NCBI GenBank assembly: GCA_965153455.1
Contig: OZ234504.1
Coordinates: 6,882,001-6,946,000, forward strand
Direction of reading: 5' to 3'
Source: Sphagnum compactum
Taxonomy: Eukaryota; Bryophyta; Sphagnopsida; Sphagnales
Length of the DNA: 64,000 bases
Each line of letters opens with the position of its first letter. Position 1 is the first letter of the stretch. The notes beneath the pieces are model-generated. The model saw nothing but the letters and a program-made list of their open reading frames with translations, was not told the DNA's origin and searched no databases. Shown piece by piece: positions 34,340 through 45,239 of this stretch. The position numbers and the translations under genes were made by a program.

Positions 34340-34930
34340 GGGAGTGGTTAGCTAGGAACCCACATGAAAAACAAAGTTCCAAGGAGTTGTGGGCCAAAGA
34401 ATAGGTTGCTAGCTGAAAAAACCACATGAAAAAAACATGAATTTTTTTTGTGGGCTCAAAAATAGGTTGCTAAAAAAAGTTGTGGGTCAAATAACAAGTT
34501 GCTAACCAGAGAAACCATATGAAAAAAAGCGAAAAACAAAGCTCCAAGGAGTTGTGGACCTGAAAATAGATTGCAACACACACACATAGTCTTTGTCACT
34601 TTAAAGAATGGTGAAACAAGCAAACGAAAACTCACCTCTAAACGATGTAAATGATGGCAGAAGCGAAAAAAATGGGGCTCGGTATGACAATGCCACTTCT
34701 TACTACTAATCATGATGAAGTTGCCAACTCAACTTCCTACTCCTAGTGACGACGCATCTGGGTGGCAACGCATTTTCCTATCACTAGTGACCATGGAATG
34801 ACGTAACCTCCTTCTAATGACTATGGAGCCAGAAACACAACTGGTGACTATGGTGATTAGCAACACAACTTTTTATTGCTGGTGACAATGTAAATGCTAG
34901 CAACATAACTTCTTGCTATTGACGACACAT
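34340..34930. repeat. Degenerate direct repeats
   Basis: The words aaagYtccaaggagttgtgg and ataggttgctaRc recur two or three times between 34370 and 34575, and variants of gtgactatgg...caacacaact recur between 34740 and 34930. Copies are diverged and spacing irregular. Confidence 0.55.
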
Positions 34931-35220
34931 AAATAGATCCTAGAACTCGGTTCATTTTTATTTTTTTTTAAAAAAAACTTGATTCTGGAATCAAAACCTG
35001 ATTAAAAATTCAGACCTGATTTCAATTTGGTTTCCACCAGTTAAAACTGAAATTGACAATTCGAACCTGCCAAACCCCAACATTGGTTTTTTACACAAGG
35101 TAAGGTTCCCCAATTCGGGATTGGTGGTTGCAAGCTCCTATATCCTAAGAGAGGGTCACCTTGGTAGGGAGTCTAAAACCATTATTTAAGGCCTTGGGGG
35201 CGCAGGGGGGAGGACCCTCA

Positions 35221-35281
35221 CAATCATAAAGCACTCTGAGAAATTTCATGCTATATTTAGCGGGAACCTTATATCCATGAA
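35221..35281 (+). repeat. Dispersed repeat shared with 42181-42241
   Basis: The sequence taaagcactctgagaaatt, then aaccttatatccatgaatac, aligns without gaps to taaagcacttggagaaatt and taccttatacccctaatac at 42181-42241. Both are followed at different distances by agatcttaca or ggatcttaca. A diverged family of repeats is the simplest reading. Confidence 0.6.
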
Positions 35282-35303
35282 TACCCTTCCTATAAAACAT
35301 CAC

Positions 35304-35341
35304 GGATCTTACACCTACTCCTCAAAGTAGGTGTAAGATCC
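35304..35341. repeat. Perfect 16-bp inverted repeat (hairpin)
   Basis: Arms ggatcttacacctact (35304-35319) and agtaggtgtaagatcc (35326-35341) are exact reverse complements around the 6-nt loop cctcaa. There is no T-run terminator context, and this is plant DNA, so it is best read as part of a foldback element. Confidence 0.9.
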
Positions 35342-35587
35342 CTCTCATTCTTACCAAGTAGGCGAATGAACCCTCTTTCTCCTTACACCTCATGATCTAC
35401 ATATGTTTAGTTTCATGACAACATTCATCTCATGCTTTACAATGGGTAAAGCTCACAAGTGATGGCCATTTCCAAAATGTGGGGCTTGACTCAACTAACA
35501 CCTAATCCTAGGTCACTTATCTCGGGAATACCTTCACCTAGGGTTTTACCTTACACATAAGGCCCTCAGAAGGGTCCTTATAACCAT

Positions 35588-35620
35588 AAGGCCCCACCTT
35601 GGTCCCCAAGGTGAGGCCTT
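35588..35620. repeat. 15-bp inverted repeat with one mismatch
   Basis: aaggccccaccttgg (35588-35602) pairs with ccaaggtgaggcctt (35606-35620) around a 3-nt loop, with one mismatch. Confidence 0.8.
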
Positions 35621-35760
35621 ACCTTGTAAATAACCAAACAAGATTAAATTGTCAGTGTAAAAAATAATTTGCATGGTCTTTCTAGTGTTCCTGTAATGCG
35701 TTGGTGGCGTTCCAAAACATGTAGTGCTCATAGAGGTAGGTAGGTATGTAAATGCCTGGG

Positions 35761-35837
35761 GGGTGGGGCTTTATGGGAATTGGGCCCATGCTCAGCTCAC
35801 CCTCACAAGGGCCCTTATTCCCATAAAGCCCAACCCC
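35761..35837. repeat. Foldback element with arms of about 27 bp
   Basis: Left arm 35761-35787 contains ggggctttatgggaat and gggccc. Right arm 35809-35837 contains gggccc, attcccataaagccc and aacccc, its near reverse complement. The loop is about 21 nt. Together with the hairpins at 35304 and 35588 it forms a cluster of GC-rich foldbacks, as in MITE-like elements. Confidence 0.75.
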
Positions 35838-35999
35838 TGGGGTTTTATCCTACATTTATGGATGACCCTATGGGCCAGCGGGGAATTATTATTTTTGGTT
35901 TCTTGTGGTAAGTACCAAAATAGGGGCCCCTTCAGTTGCCTATACGAATTAAACTTGTTCTAATAAGTACCTAAATAAGGGCCCCTTGTATTAATAACC

Positions 36000-37332
36000 G
36001 GCTCCACAATCGTCGCTTGGCGGAGTAACCATAATAATAGTAATAATGTGTCCATTGAGGCTCCTCGCCGGATGTTTCGCACGCGAAGGTGTCGAGCAAG
36101 CTCCTGTCTTCGCTACCCACCCTCTCGTCCTCTTCTCTTCTGTTTCCAACTCCCGTTTTCGATCCATCTATGCGCTCTCTCGCGCGCTTCCTTCCTTCCT
36201 ACGGATCTGCGAGCTTCACAGTCGTCGTCGGCCCTGTTTTGCTACGCAGAACTTACCTTTCTAACGCATCCAGATTTGAACTACCAGTTTGTGTCACAGA
36301 TCCCCTTTGCATTTTCTGTTTTCTGACTTCTTGGTTTTCCAGTGCTCCTCCATTTTCCGTCAGCTGCAGCCGCTGCCGTTTCGTCTCTTCGTTCCGCGTA
36401 CATTGACCGAAAACGTGATCGAGTGCAACGACCTTTCGCACTTCGTTAATTTTTTTTCTTTTTTTCTTTTTTCTTTTTTTTTGTGCTGGGAAGATTCCTG
36501 CGCGGTTTACTCACAAAAAGAAAAGGTGCGTTGCTTTCCCTTGTGTTTACTGACATGAGTATCGATTGAATAAAGTTTTAAGAGAACTTGTAGTTCGCAC
36601 TTTGTGTGGAGTTCAGTGTATGGCAAATGGGAAAAGAGAGATGCAGTGATACCTGTATGTCGGGGGCGGGTGCATACTGCAGTCTGAATTGCTCTAGGTA
36701 GCGACCGCACGGAGATCCTTCGTTTCATACAGATGATATATGCCTTTTTATTTTGTTGCGAGGAGACAGTGAAGGCATCGTTGTCTAATATGTGTATGTA
36801 TGCCGATTTCGCCCGTGCATTGTCTCTACCGAGGTTCACTTTCACTCATATAGAACTAGAGTCTGGTGAAGGTTGGATTGATGTTCGTGCTTAGGATTTG
36901 TGACATCTGAATTCCAGAGGTCGTTTCTGTCTGATCTCTCAGCTGCGTCTTAATCCGGAAAGTTGGATCTACTTTCAGATTAGGTCCTGGTTGCAGAACA
37001 AATGTGCTAGAGAGCCGGCCGTGAGCCAAGGAGTTGATGATCTCATCAACTGGTAGTGCTGTAGCTCACCAAGTTGTGATGCTTGCGTGTTTCTACCTCT
37101 GTTTTCTTCAGGAGCAGAGAACAGTCCTTGGTTCTAACCAGGGACATTCTTAAACGAGTTTCATGTTATCAGCGTTGATATTGCATTTGCGGAGGTAACT
37201 GCGCCGGAAATCACGTTCTGCAAGTGGCAGTGGATGGCCATGAGACGTCCACAGTGATGTGTTTTGGAGTGGATAGTACACAGCCAGCTCCCTTATAACG
37301 AGAAGGTGGACATCTCACAGACACAACGCAGA
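36000..37332 (+). promoter_or_regulatory. Probable promoter, 5' UTR and leader intron(s) of the Sec14-like gene
   Basis: A GC-richer, strongly pyrimidine-rich (TCTCTTCT-like) island at 36040-36510 begins abruptly out of AT-rich DNA and precedes the first ATG of the Sec14-like gene by about 0.8 kb. That suits a transcription start region with a long or intron-containing leader. The exact start and leader splices cannot be fixed. Confidence 0.45.
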
Positions 37333-40282
37333 ATGGTGGCCAACCTAAGGCAGAGTGCACTTGTGAAGGAGATGCAGCAAGTCATTGATAACCGTAAGAT
37401 GTTTGTTGCCCTTCCTGTTCCATTTTCTGCATTCAACAAGGGTCATGTAGTCGAATATAGTCTCTTGCCCCCAGTTGAATGATAGAAGCCTCTGAGAAAG
37501 TTTGAAAGCTTGTTTATAGTGATCACACACAACCCTTGTCCAATGTATTCCTTTTGCAATATCCTCTTGGAACAAGGTTTCAGAGTTACTTCACATTGGA
37601 GAGGCCTACATTTCTTTTCAAGGTCATGAAGATGTTGTCTGTAATATACAGTGTCTGTGGATGTTGTCTGGGCTTGTCAGCTTATGTAGAGCGCTTTTCT
37701 TGTCTTTATATTCCAAGATCAACTACTAGCAAAGCATTCTTGGGATGGTTAGTGAAGGAAAGCAGAGGATTCAATGTGCCTTTGAAATCATGAGACATGC
37801 AGCTAACTTTTTGCATTGTTCATGTCTCCTGTTGGTTTGGTTATGATTGAATGTTCCAGTTGACGACCCGCTGAAGTGCAGTTTCCAGGTAATTTTTCTT
37901 TTGATTGAAACATTTGTGAACTGTGCATGAGAGCAAGGTGGTGGGATTTTTTCTTTTATTCAAACCTTTTTGCAGTTACATTTTTGTAGAGAATGAGCTC
38001 TTGAGCATATCCAATCTGATATTGAGCTTGTCATCCATCCAGAACATGCACGGTGGGTACCCAGAGGCAACCTTGGAGCGTTTCCTTAGAGCACGAGATG
38101 ACAATGTTCTCAAGGCTAGCAAGATGGTGAGTCTCTTTGTGCATTGCCTGTTCTTTGCATCATGACAGGTTTCATTTGAAGCTTCTTTTGTTGTATTGAG
38201 TGTCTTCTGCTGTTGTGCCCTCTATAGCATGATTTGTTCCCAGAAACTCATTGATTGGAGGTCTCTTTTACATGTGGTGTGCAGTTAATTGACAGTCTCA
38301 ATTGGAGAGTGAAGAATGATATTGACAATGTCCTTGCGGTATAAATACTTAACCATGGCCAGATTGATGTCATCTACTTGAGATCTTACACAAGTTGTTG
38401 CCTATTGCGCTGTGTTGCCAATGAGATTCAAAAGAGGTATTCGAGCACATAATTGAGCTGAGTAGCATGGCTCATTCATTAGCAACTCATACTCATAGCA
38501 TGAATTAATGAGTTACGCTAGGCATGCGTTGTCACAGTGCTGGGTGTCATATTATGAAGTCAGCCTTAGCTTGCATTTGATATGAGTATCATTTTGCTGT
38601 TTGCAGAGACCCATTAAGCCAAAGGAGACATGGGATATAATTCGGGAGTCACAACTCATTGGTTTTTGTGGCTACTGTAAGAAGGTACCCTCAATTGGGT
38701 TATCCATCTAGCAGATCCGAAGATGAAAGTTCTGGACCTGTTTACAGTGTGGTGTGTCTTTTGCCAGCTTTGTTTGATGTCTTCCATATTATATCCCCTC
38801 TAATTTTACTTCATTTTTTTGTCCCTTCTGATGCTTTGGGCAAATGAATGATTGTATATTGGCTTTATATGGCTGAATGGAGCCCTGTTCTGTGATGCTC
38901 TCAGGGCCGACCTGTGTTTGCGATTGGAGTGGGACAAAGTAGTTATGACAAGGCTGGGGTAAGTATAGAGTCTATCAGTGCCAAATGTGCAAAACTCTTT
39001 AGAAAAAGCTCCAACATAGGATTTGCAGCTTGGGTTTTGAGTGACACCATTCTGGTTTCAGCAGTTCTCTTCTAAACTTGTAAGCTCTCTGTACCTTAGA
39101 AAGTGCGAACTCGTCATATTGGGATGGGATATAGTAGGTGATGACACATTAGATTCGATGGTACTGACAAGTTCAACCCTCCTGTGATGTTTGTCCAGGT
39201 TGACAAATACGTTCACTCACATATCCAGATTAATGAGTACAGGGACAGGGTTTTACTTGTAAGTCAATGGTTCTCTCAACCTCATCCATTGGAAAGGAGC
39301 CATGTAGCTATTGTATAAGTAGGAATAAGTCATGGGGTTGTTCTGTGCAGCCAGAGATCAGCAAAAAGAAAGGACATTATGTGGGATCTTGCCTGAAGAT
39401 CCTTGACATGACAGGCCTCAAACTATCTGCTTTCAGCCGGCTAAAGATCTCAACAGTGATTGCAACAGTGGATGATTTGAACTATCCAGAGAAGACTGAC
39501 ACCTACTTCATTGTCAATGCTCCACTTATTTTCTCTACCTGCTGGAAGGTGAGGGCAACTTAACTCTAGTAGATGGTTAGGTGCATCCACTAGAGCTAGA
39601 GCAAAAAGCATTTGGGAGATGATACAATGATAGTTGTTATGAAATGTCATATCTGAGTTTTGGTTTTGGACTTGCAGGCAGTGAAGCCAATGTTGCAAGA
39701 AAGAACAAAGCAGAAGGTGCAAGTTCTTAAGGGTAATGGAAGGGAAGAACTTCTGCAGGTAATTTCTTGTAGGTCTGAAAAGGCTCTTTTTTCTATGCCA
39801 TTTCTTAAAGCATGATCTCCCTTGGCACAAGAAAAAAGTTAAATCTGTTAACATCAGTTTTTGGCAAGACGTATTTTCAAGTGGCTTGGTCTCTCTTTGA
39901 ATGGTTGCAGGTAATGGATTATGACACACTTCCCATGTTTTCCAAAATTGGCTCCAGAGAAGGGTCATCACAGTCTCTTACAGACTATGGGGATCCAACT
40001 TCAAATGTTTTCTCCCCAGAGCACAAGTTCCATGCTGAGCTCTACCACTGTATCAGTGAAAATTATTCTTTGTCAAGGCAGGCAAATGGCATCAGCTTGG
40101 AAGGTTCAATGCACATCCATGTCCCATCTATGGAGGAGCAAGATGAGCCATCTGAGACTTGTGAAGTTGTCCATGTGATTGAATCTATATTGCCAACCCT
40201 CCAGTCAGCTCAAAATGGTCAAGATCAGCAAAAGAGGGACAAACTCACCACCAAGATGGCAGGCATACAAGTAAGTACCTAA
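37333..40282 (+). CDS. Sec14-like CRAL-TRIO phosphatidylinositol-transfer protein (At1g55840/At5g47730-like)
   Basis: Lipid-binding protein of the Sec14 superfamily, expected to present or exchange phosphoinositides at membranes; no C-terminal GOLD or nodulin domain is seen. Ten exons join in frame with GT-AG sites: 37333-37393, 37860-37888, 38043-38126, 38285-38338, 38607-38684, 38905-38958, 39199-39258, 39351-39548, 39678-39758, 39911-40282, giving 356 residues (the Arabidopsis proteins are near 325). The N-terminal CRAL-TRIO helices lie at about 30-76 (ATLERFLRARDDNV) and the lipid-binding domain at about 85-245, with NEYRDRVLL, LKILDMTGLKLSAFS, DDLNYPEKTDTYF and KPMLQERTKQKVQVL. The ATG at 37333 is the first in frame that gives a start of family length. 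Exon 2 is a 29-nt microexon. The end reads MAGIQVST then stop, but a perfect donor (CAA|GTAAGT) sits at 40270/40271, so a different terminal exon is possible. Confidence 0.93.
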
Positions 40283-42180
40283 GAAAAAAAATGATCTAAA
40301 TGCATTTGCTGCCTCATACGATTGAAAGTGCTCCTCAGATTGCTCAAATGAGCATGACATTGTAGGCAAATACAGTTTTGTTGACAGTCGTCACATGCAC
40401 ACCATTCCTGGGAGCGATTATTATTATGTTCATATAATCATGGATATCATTATCGACAAGGTGCAACTGGTGATGAATTTCTACACAAATGAAGAGAATC
40501 TCTGCTCCACCTGGATAATACTGGCAATTTTTATGTTAGTAGCTGTATTTTCACAAAGTTAAATTTTTAATTTGTAGATTTTTTAATCCTCATGAGGTTC
40601 ATCAATGAGCCATTGCTTCCCATGCTTATAATTATATGGCAGAAATTTTTTTGGACTTGAATTTCTTGGCCATAGTTCTTTCACTATGTGTGGTCTCTCT
40701 CTTCTCAGACTCATTCTCTCAGATGCTCAAATCAAAACTCTGCAGTCGGTAATGCACACTAGCGAGACAAGTCACCTTTGCCTTTGAGCCCTAGTTTGAC
40801 CCTCAATTTGTGGTTCATCATCTCCAATTGGATTGGAACAAAATCAGAAAGTGAGTGAAATTGGGTACCATTTTATCAAACTGGGTATCACTTTGCAGGA
40901 TTGTAATCTCATAGGATTGTATGAAGACAGGCAATCTGGCATGAATCTGGTAAATGTTGCAGATGGGCAAATCCCTGCACAATTGGCGTCTACCGGGATG
41001 ACCAGTTTCTTTGAGAAAGTGGAGTTCTTTGCCCAATTTTTCCCCTTACACTTTCTGAATCCCCCCTTTTGATCTGGTCCCAGCTTGTTGAAGTTGAGAG
41101 GTTATGATACTCAATTTCAGGGATTTGATGAGGTAAGCGTCAAGAGTAGGGATTTCGGGAAATGAGGGCCCACTTTTATGATTTTGGATAATTTCAAGGA
41201 AGGCATGATATGTCTTGATTTAAGCTTTGAATGATATTGCAAACATAACCTTCGCATCAGATTCCTTGGAAATGAAGTAAAAAATCAGAAAAAGGAGAGT
41301 TCTTAGAAATTTCATGAGTATTTTGATGAATTGTATAAAAATTTATAATCTATGTTGGAGAATATTTTCAAATTGGAGGAAGGAAAATATGAAAATTAGT
41401 TCATGTTGCTGAATGGCACTCACATTTCAGAGGTGGACAAAAGAATCTTATCTAGACAATAAGTGGCGACAAAGTTTAGTTCAAATTTAAAATTATAGTT
41501 TGGCAATTGAATGGAAACTCAAGATATCTTGTGGAACAATTATAATGGTGGAGAAGTAATGGAAGGGAGATATTTTTAAAAACTGAAGTCAAATATATTT
41601 GAGGACCTCATGTTTCAAGCCTTAAAAACTTTGAAGTGTCAAAATGATTTCATAACTTAAAATTAATTGATTTTGGCACTTGTCTCCAAAAACTAACCAT
41701 CCCCTATGACTATTTCATAAGTGTGAGAAGAATCCTGCACTTACAAATAGCCATAATTTCTCTACTGAGAGGAGTAGGCATAAAACACATTGGCCATTTC
41801 ATTATTATAATTTTGGGTACTACAAATTGATCAAAATCAACCTTCCAACACATTTTAATGATCTGTTGACGTTATTCCCACATCCAAATTCTAAACACCA
41901 AAAGGATCCTCAACTTCTTAGGTGTATGGGTGTTGGTTGGCCTTTCACTCCATGTCCAATTCCTTTGTGTATTTATTGGCATGAGATGAAACATAACAAA
42001 ACAAGGTTTCATGCTTGCATTGTCAGGGCAGAGAATTGTCGCTATTCAAAATTTGAAATTATATGTTGTTTTAATCATTACAAAAAGTTCTGTAGTGCAA
42101 TGGTGAGATACTTTTTCAATTTTTAAATTCTTGCCATTTTTGGTTTTGTGACTGGGGAACTAGGTGGTAGGTAGTTCCAT
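40283..42180. other. 3' flank of the Sec14-like gene and spacer
   Basis: The first few hundred bases may be 3' UTR or an extra terminal intron. An open frame near 40833-41072 follows a potential splice acceptor (ttgcag at about 40893-40898) but shows no family homology. Beyond 41.2 kb the DNA is AT-rich and featureless. Confidence 0.35.
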
Positions 42181-42241
42181 GAAATGTAAAGCACTTGGAG
42201 AAATTGCCTAGTGCATTTGGAGAGTACCTTATACCCCTAAT
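42181..42241 (+). repeat. Dispersed repeat shared with 35221-35281
   Basis: Collinear with the stretch at 35221-35281 (taaagcact, gagaaatt, accttatac-type words at the same spacing). Only this block of about 60 bp aligns clearly. Confidence 0.6.
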
Positions 42242-43499
42242 ACCTCTCTTAGACAAGAGGAGAAATATCATTGCTATTCCATAAGAGTGGGAAGGATGTT
42301 ATACCTATAATATCCACATTAGATCTTACATTGCATTGGAGCTTCCCGAGGTTGTAAAGTTGAGAGGATTAGTGTAGTCCCACTAAGGTGACTACAATTC
42401 AGCGCCAAATGAACTATGGACCAGGTAACCATCAAGAGGCCACTCATTATTCAAAATAGTCAAGGCATGAGGGAACATGAGGGAGTGCCCAGGCTATTTT
42501 CAATAACTTATGGCCTCAAGCAAGCAACATCAACTATAATGGGAATCTAGATGCCCTATTTTCATCCGTGAAGAAAATGATTATGATATTTTTATCCAAG
42601 AAAGCATAATGTTATGGAACCATTGGGCCACCCAAAGCTGCTGTGGGCTTCGAAGTGAACTAAAGCATGAACCACACCTAGAGTTATCTTGATGTTAAAT
42701 CGATGCTAGGAATTGCAATTACAAAAGAAAATTCAGACCTAAAGTGTTTAGTAAGATAAATATTAAAGTGGCATCCTATGTGTCATGCAATGTTAACTCA
42801 ACGGTAAGGCAAATGTTTATATCATCAAAATTTCGTAAATTGTATATTTAAGATGTAAAAACTAATGTTATGAATCTTGTCCAAAACTAGGCCTATAACT
42901 CAATGCTACAATGTTTTAACAACTTGCCCACCATCACCCATTTTGCATGCCATTGCCCACAATAAGCATCATTACAAATGCATTGCACTTGATTGCCATT
43001 GCTTGCAAAAGCGTGAACCTTGTAGAAAGTTACAACATGCCTTTGCATAAAAAGCAATGCTACAACACATAATTGAAGTTTTATAGTTGTAAAAACGTTT
43101 TGCCGCATGCACAACAAGAAACAAGAACAACAATATTATGTAGACTTCAAAACAATGGCATTACACAATGCCATTGCACTACACATAAATTTTCATCACA
43201 TTGAAGGGGATCAAGAATCATGAAACATGGAAATATTCAAAACAAATGTTTCGAGTTGCAATGACCAAGGTGTACAAACAATCATCCTTACAACCAATTT
43301 TCACACAAATCAAAACGCATGAATTAAATTCAATCAAGAAACATGTTTTCAATTTTTTGCATCTATTCAATCCAATGTAGATACATTACCTACCAACAAT
43401 GTTGATGATGATGGTCCAATGAAAACACCAACAAAGGCAAGAAAAAAATTACAAAGATTAGTTTTGATGGGTCAATTGAAGTCCATTCAAGAAAGCCAA

Positions 43500-44530
43500 G
43501 GTAGCCAAATTGGGAGCATGGGGAGATATTGGCCTTTATCAAGGCGAAGAAGGAAGGGCACATTACAACTTTAAACAAGATGGACCCACAAGATCAATTT
43601 GAAACAATGGTAACCAAGTGGAAAAAACATTCTGCCAAAATCACAAGTGTAATTTTTTTTCAACACGTGAAGAATGGCCCTATGTGTAAAAATAAATGGG
43701 GATCAATTTTCAGAGAATTTGAAAAGATATTTGATTATAGTTTAAAAATTGGGAGAAATGAAGATTATTAGCCAATGAGCTCACAAGAAAATATTGTTTT
43801 CCATTTGCTTCAATTTTTCAACAAAACTATCTATGAAATGATTATAAAATTCATGGGACAAAAGCTTATTTTCAATCTCCTCACATTCGAAATTTCATGC
43901 CAGATGTAGGAAACATACACAATCCCAATGGATTTGATGTTGAAGACCCAATTGATTTCAATGGCTTTGAGAAGGATTAGGCATTTGTGAACACTATCTA
44001 CAATCTTCAAAGAACAATGCCTCTTCTTCATTTGCCATCATTCACAAAGGCCTTCAATGAAACCACAAGTGTCAACCCAATGGACATTACAAAGAAAACC
44101 CTAGTGATCCCAAAACAAACATGAATGACCCCAAAGCAAATCCCAATGCACACCTCAATGTTTACCTATGACCAATGCATTCAAAACATTAATGTGTAGA
44201 CCTCAAATGTTAAGCAAACTTCCAACATTAAATTTTGAAAACAGTTATGAACAATGCATTCAAAAACTACTAACAACACAAGGGTTAAATGCCTTATTAT
44301 TCAACACATAAAAGAATGGTTGAAGCAACACAAACAAATAATTAAATGTTAGTGGAGTCCATTAACTATATACATGAATCCAACATGGTATTGGAGGAGA
44401 AAAAAATAGAACTTCAAGAGTTTATGCTAGAAAAGTAGTTATATTATATTAAATACAAAGACAAGGCACTAAACAAAACCCAGATGAATATGTTAGAGCC
44501 GTTTCAAGCTTGACAAAAGCTATGGGCATG
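43500..44530 (+). pseudogene. Trihelix/Myb-SANT-like gene of a PIF/Harbinger element, broken
   Basis: The frame at 43529-43771 reads like the trihelix (Myb/SANT-like) DNA-binding domain of the second protein carried by PIF/Harbinger transposons. It has FIKAKKEGH, ETMVTKWKKHSAKI, CKNKWGSIFREFEKIFDY and GRNEDY, with the tryptophans at the usual spacing. Downstream fragments in other frames (FNKTIYEMI; HIRNFMPDVGN; and a Glu/Lys-rich coiled stretch LEEKKIELQEFMLEK near 44390-44440) continue the protein to about 44.5 kb but are interrupted by stops and shifts. In intact elements this protein helps the transposase bind its ends. Degenerate and not expected to function. Confidence 0.7.
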
Positions 44531-44759
44531 GTATCAAAGCAAGGTTCATTCAACTTTGAACCAAATTTTGTAATAAGATGTAAGGTTTTAGAGACGTATA
44601 ACTATGTAGATCATGTGAAAGTCTAAGATAAATGGACAAGTCCTAGTACATTGTATTTTCAAATTGCTCTTGCCCTTTAAAAGATTGGAATGTTCATTCA
44701 TCAACAACATCAATGATTATATGTGCCATATTTAATTCTAGATTATTCTACACCTTCAC

Positions 44760-45225
44760 ATCAATAACCTACATGAGTCTTTGGATGTTAAATTTTGTTT
44801 AAGATCATAGTAGATTATGCAATAGACAACCCATAATAAAAACATTAGGGACAAAGGACACATTCAAATCGTTTTCGGTAAACAACTCCATAAAAGTTTT
44901 TATGAGTATGTCAAAGACATTTTCCACAACATACTGACCTCCTTTGTGTTTCTTGTTGTACAATAATTCCAAAACAATATGTCACCCTTTGCCATCAAAT
45001 AAACCATGGTATTAAACATTTCTATACAAAGGCAAATGTGTATAACACCCTTGAATCATTCACACTTTCTAAAAGCTCACAAAAAAAATTGTAAACCTTA
45101 TATTACAATGCATAACCACTTTGTGCAACTACATTATACTAACATGTTTTGTGATCATATTAGTCTTCAATGTATGAAATAGGTTTAACAATTGAAATGT
45201 GAATGCCATCAATGGCATTAGACAC
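44760..45225 (-). pseudogene. PIF/Harbinger DDE transposase (HARBI1-like), broken
   Basis: On the minus strand, three family landmarks occur in the right order. NAIDGIHISIVKP (about 45185-45223) holds the first catalytic Asp. VNDSRVL, about 150 nt downstream, holds the second. A VVENVFDIL segment near 44.93 kb and MGCLLHNLL near 44.8 kb match the C-terminal part after the catalytic Glu. They lie in different frames with stops between, so the gene is dead. It points towards the trihelix-like gene at 43.5-44.5 kb, a convergent arrangement. The element ends were not found; the N-terminal part upstream of 45.23 kb could not be recognised. Confidence 0.75.
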
Positions 45226-45239
45226 ATTAGGAAAACCAC

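Noticed and set aside
35304-35341. Hairpin as a transcription terminator
   Set aside because: Bacterial-type terminators do not apply to this nuclear plant DNA, and no T-run follows.
37264-37332. Extension of the Sec14-like protein upstream of 37333
   Set aside because: The upstream open part begins with TTG, not ATG, and the 37333 start gives the family's usual N-terminal length.
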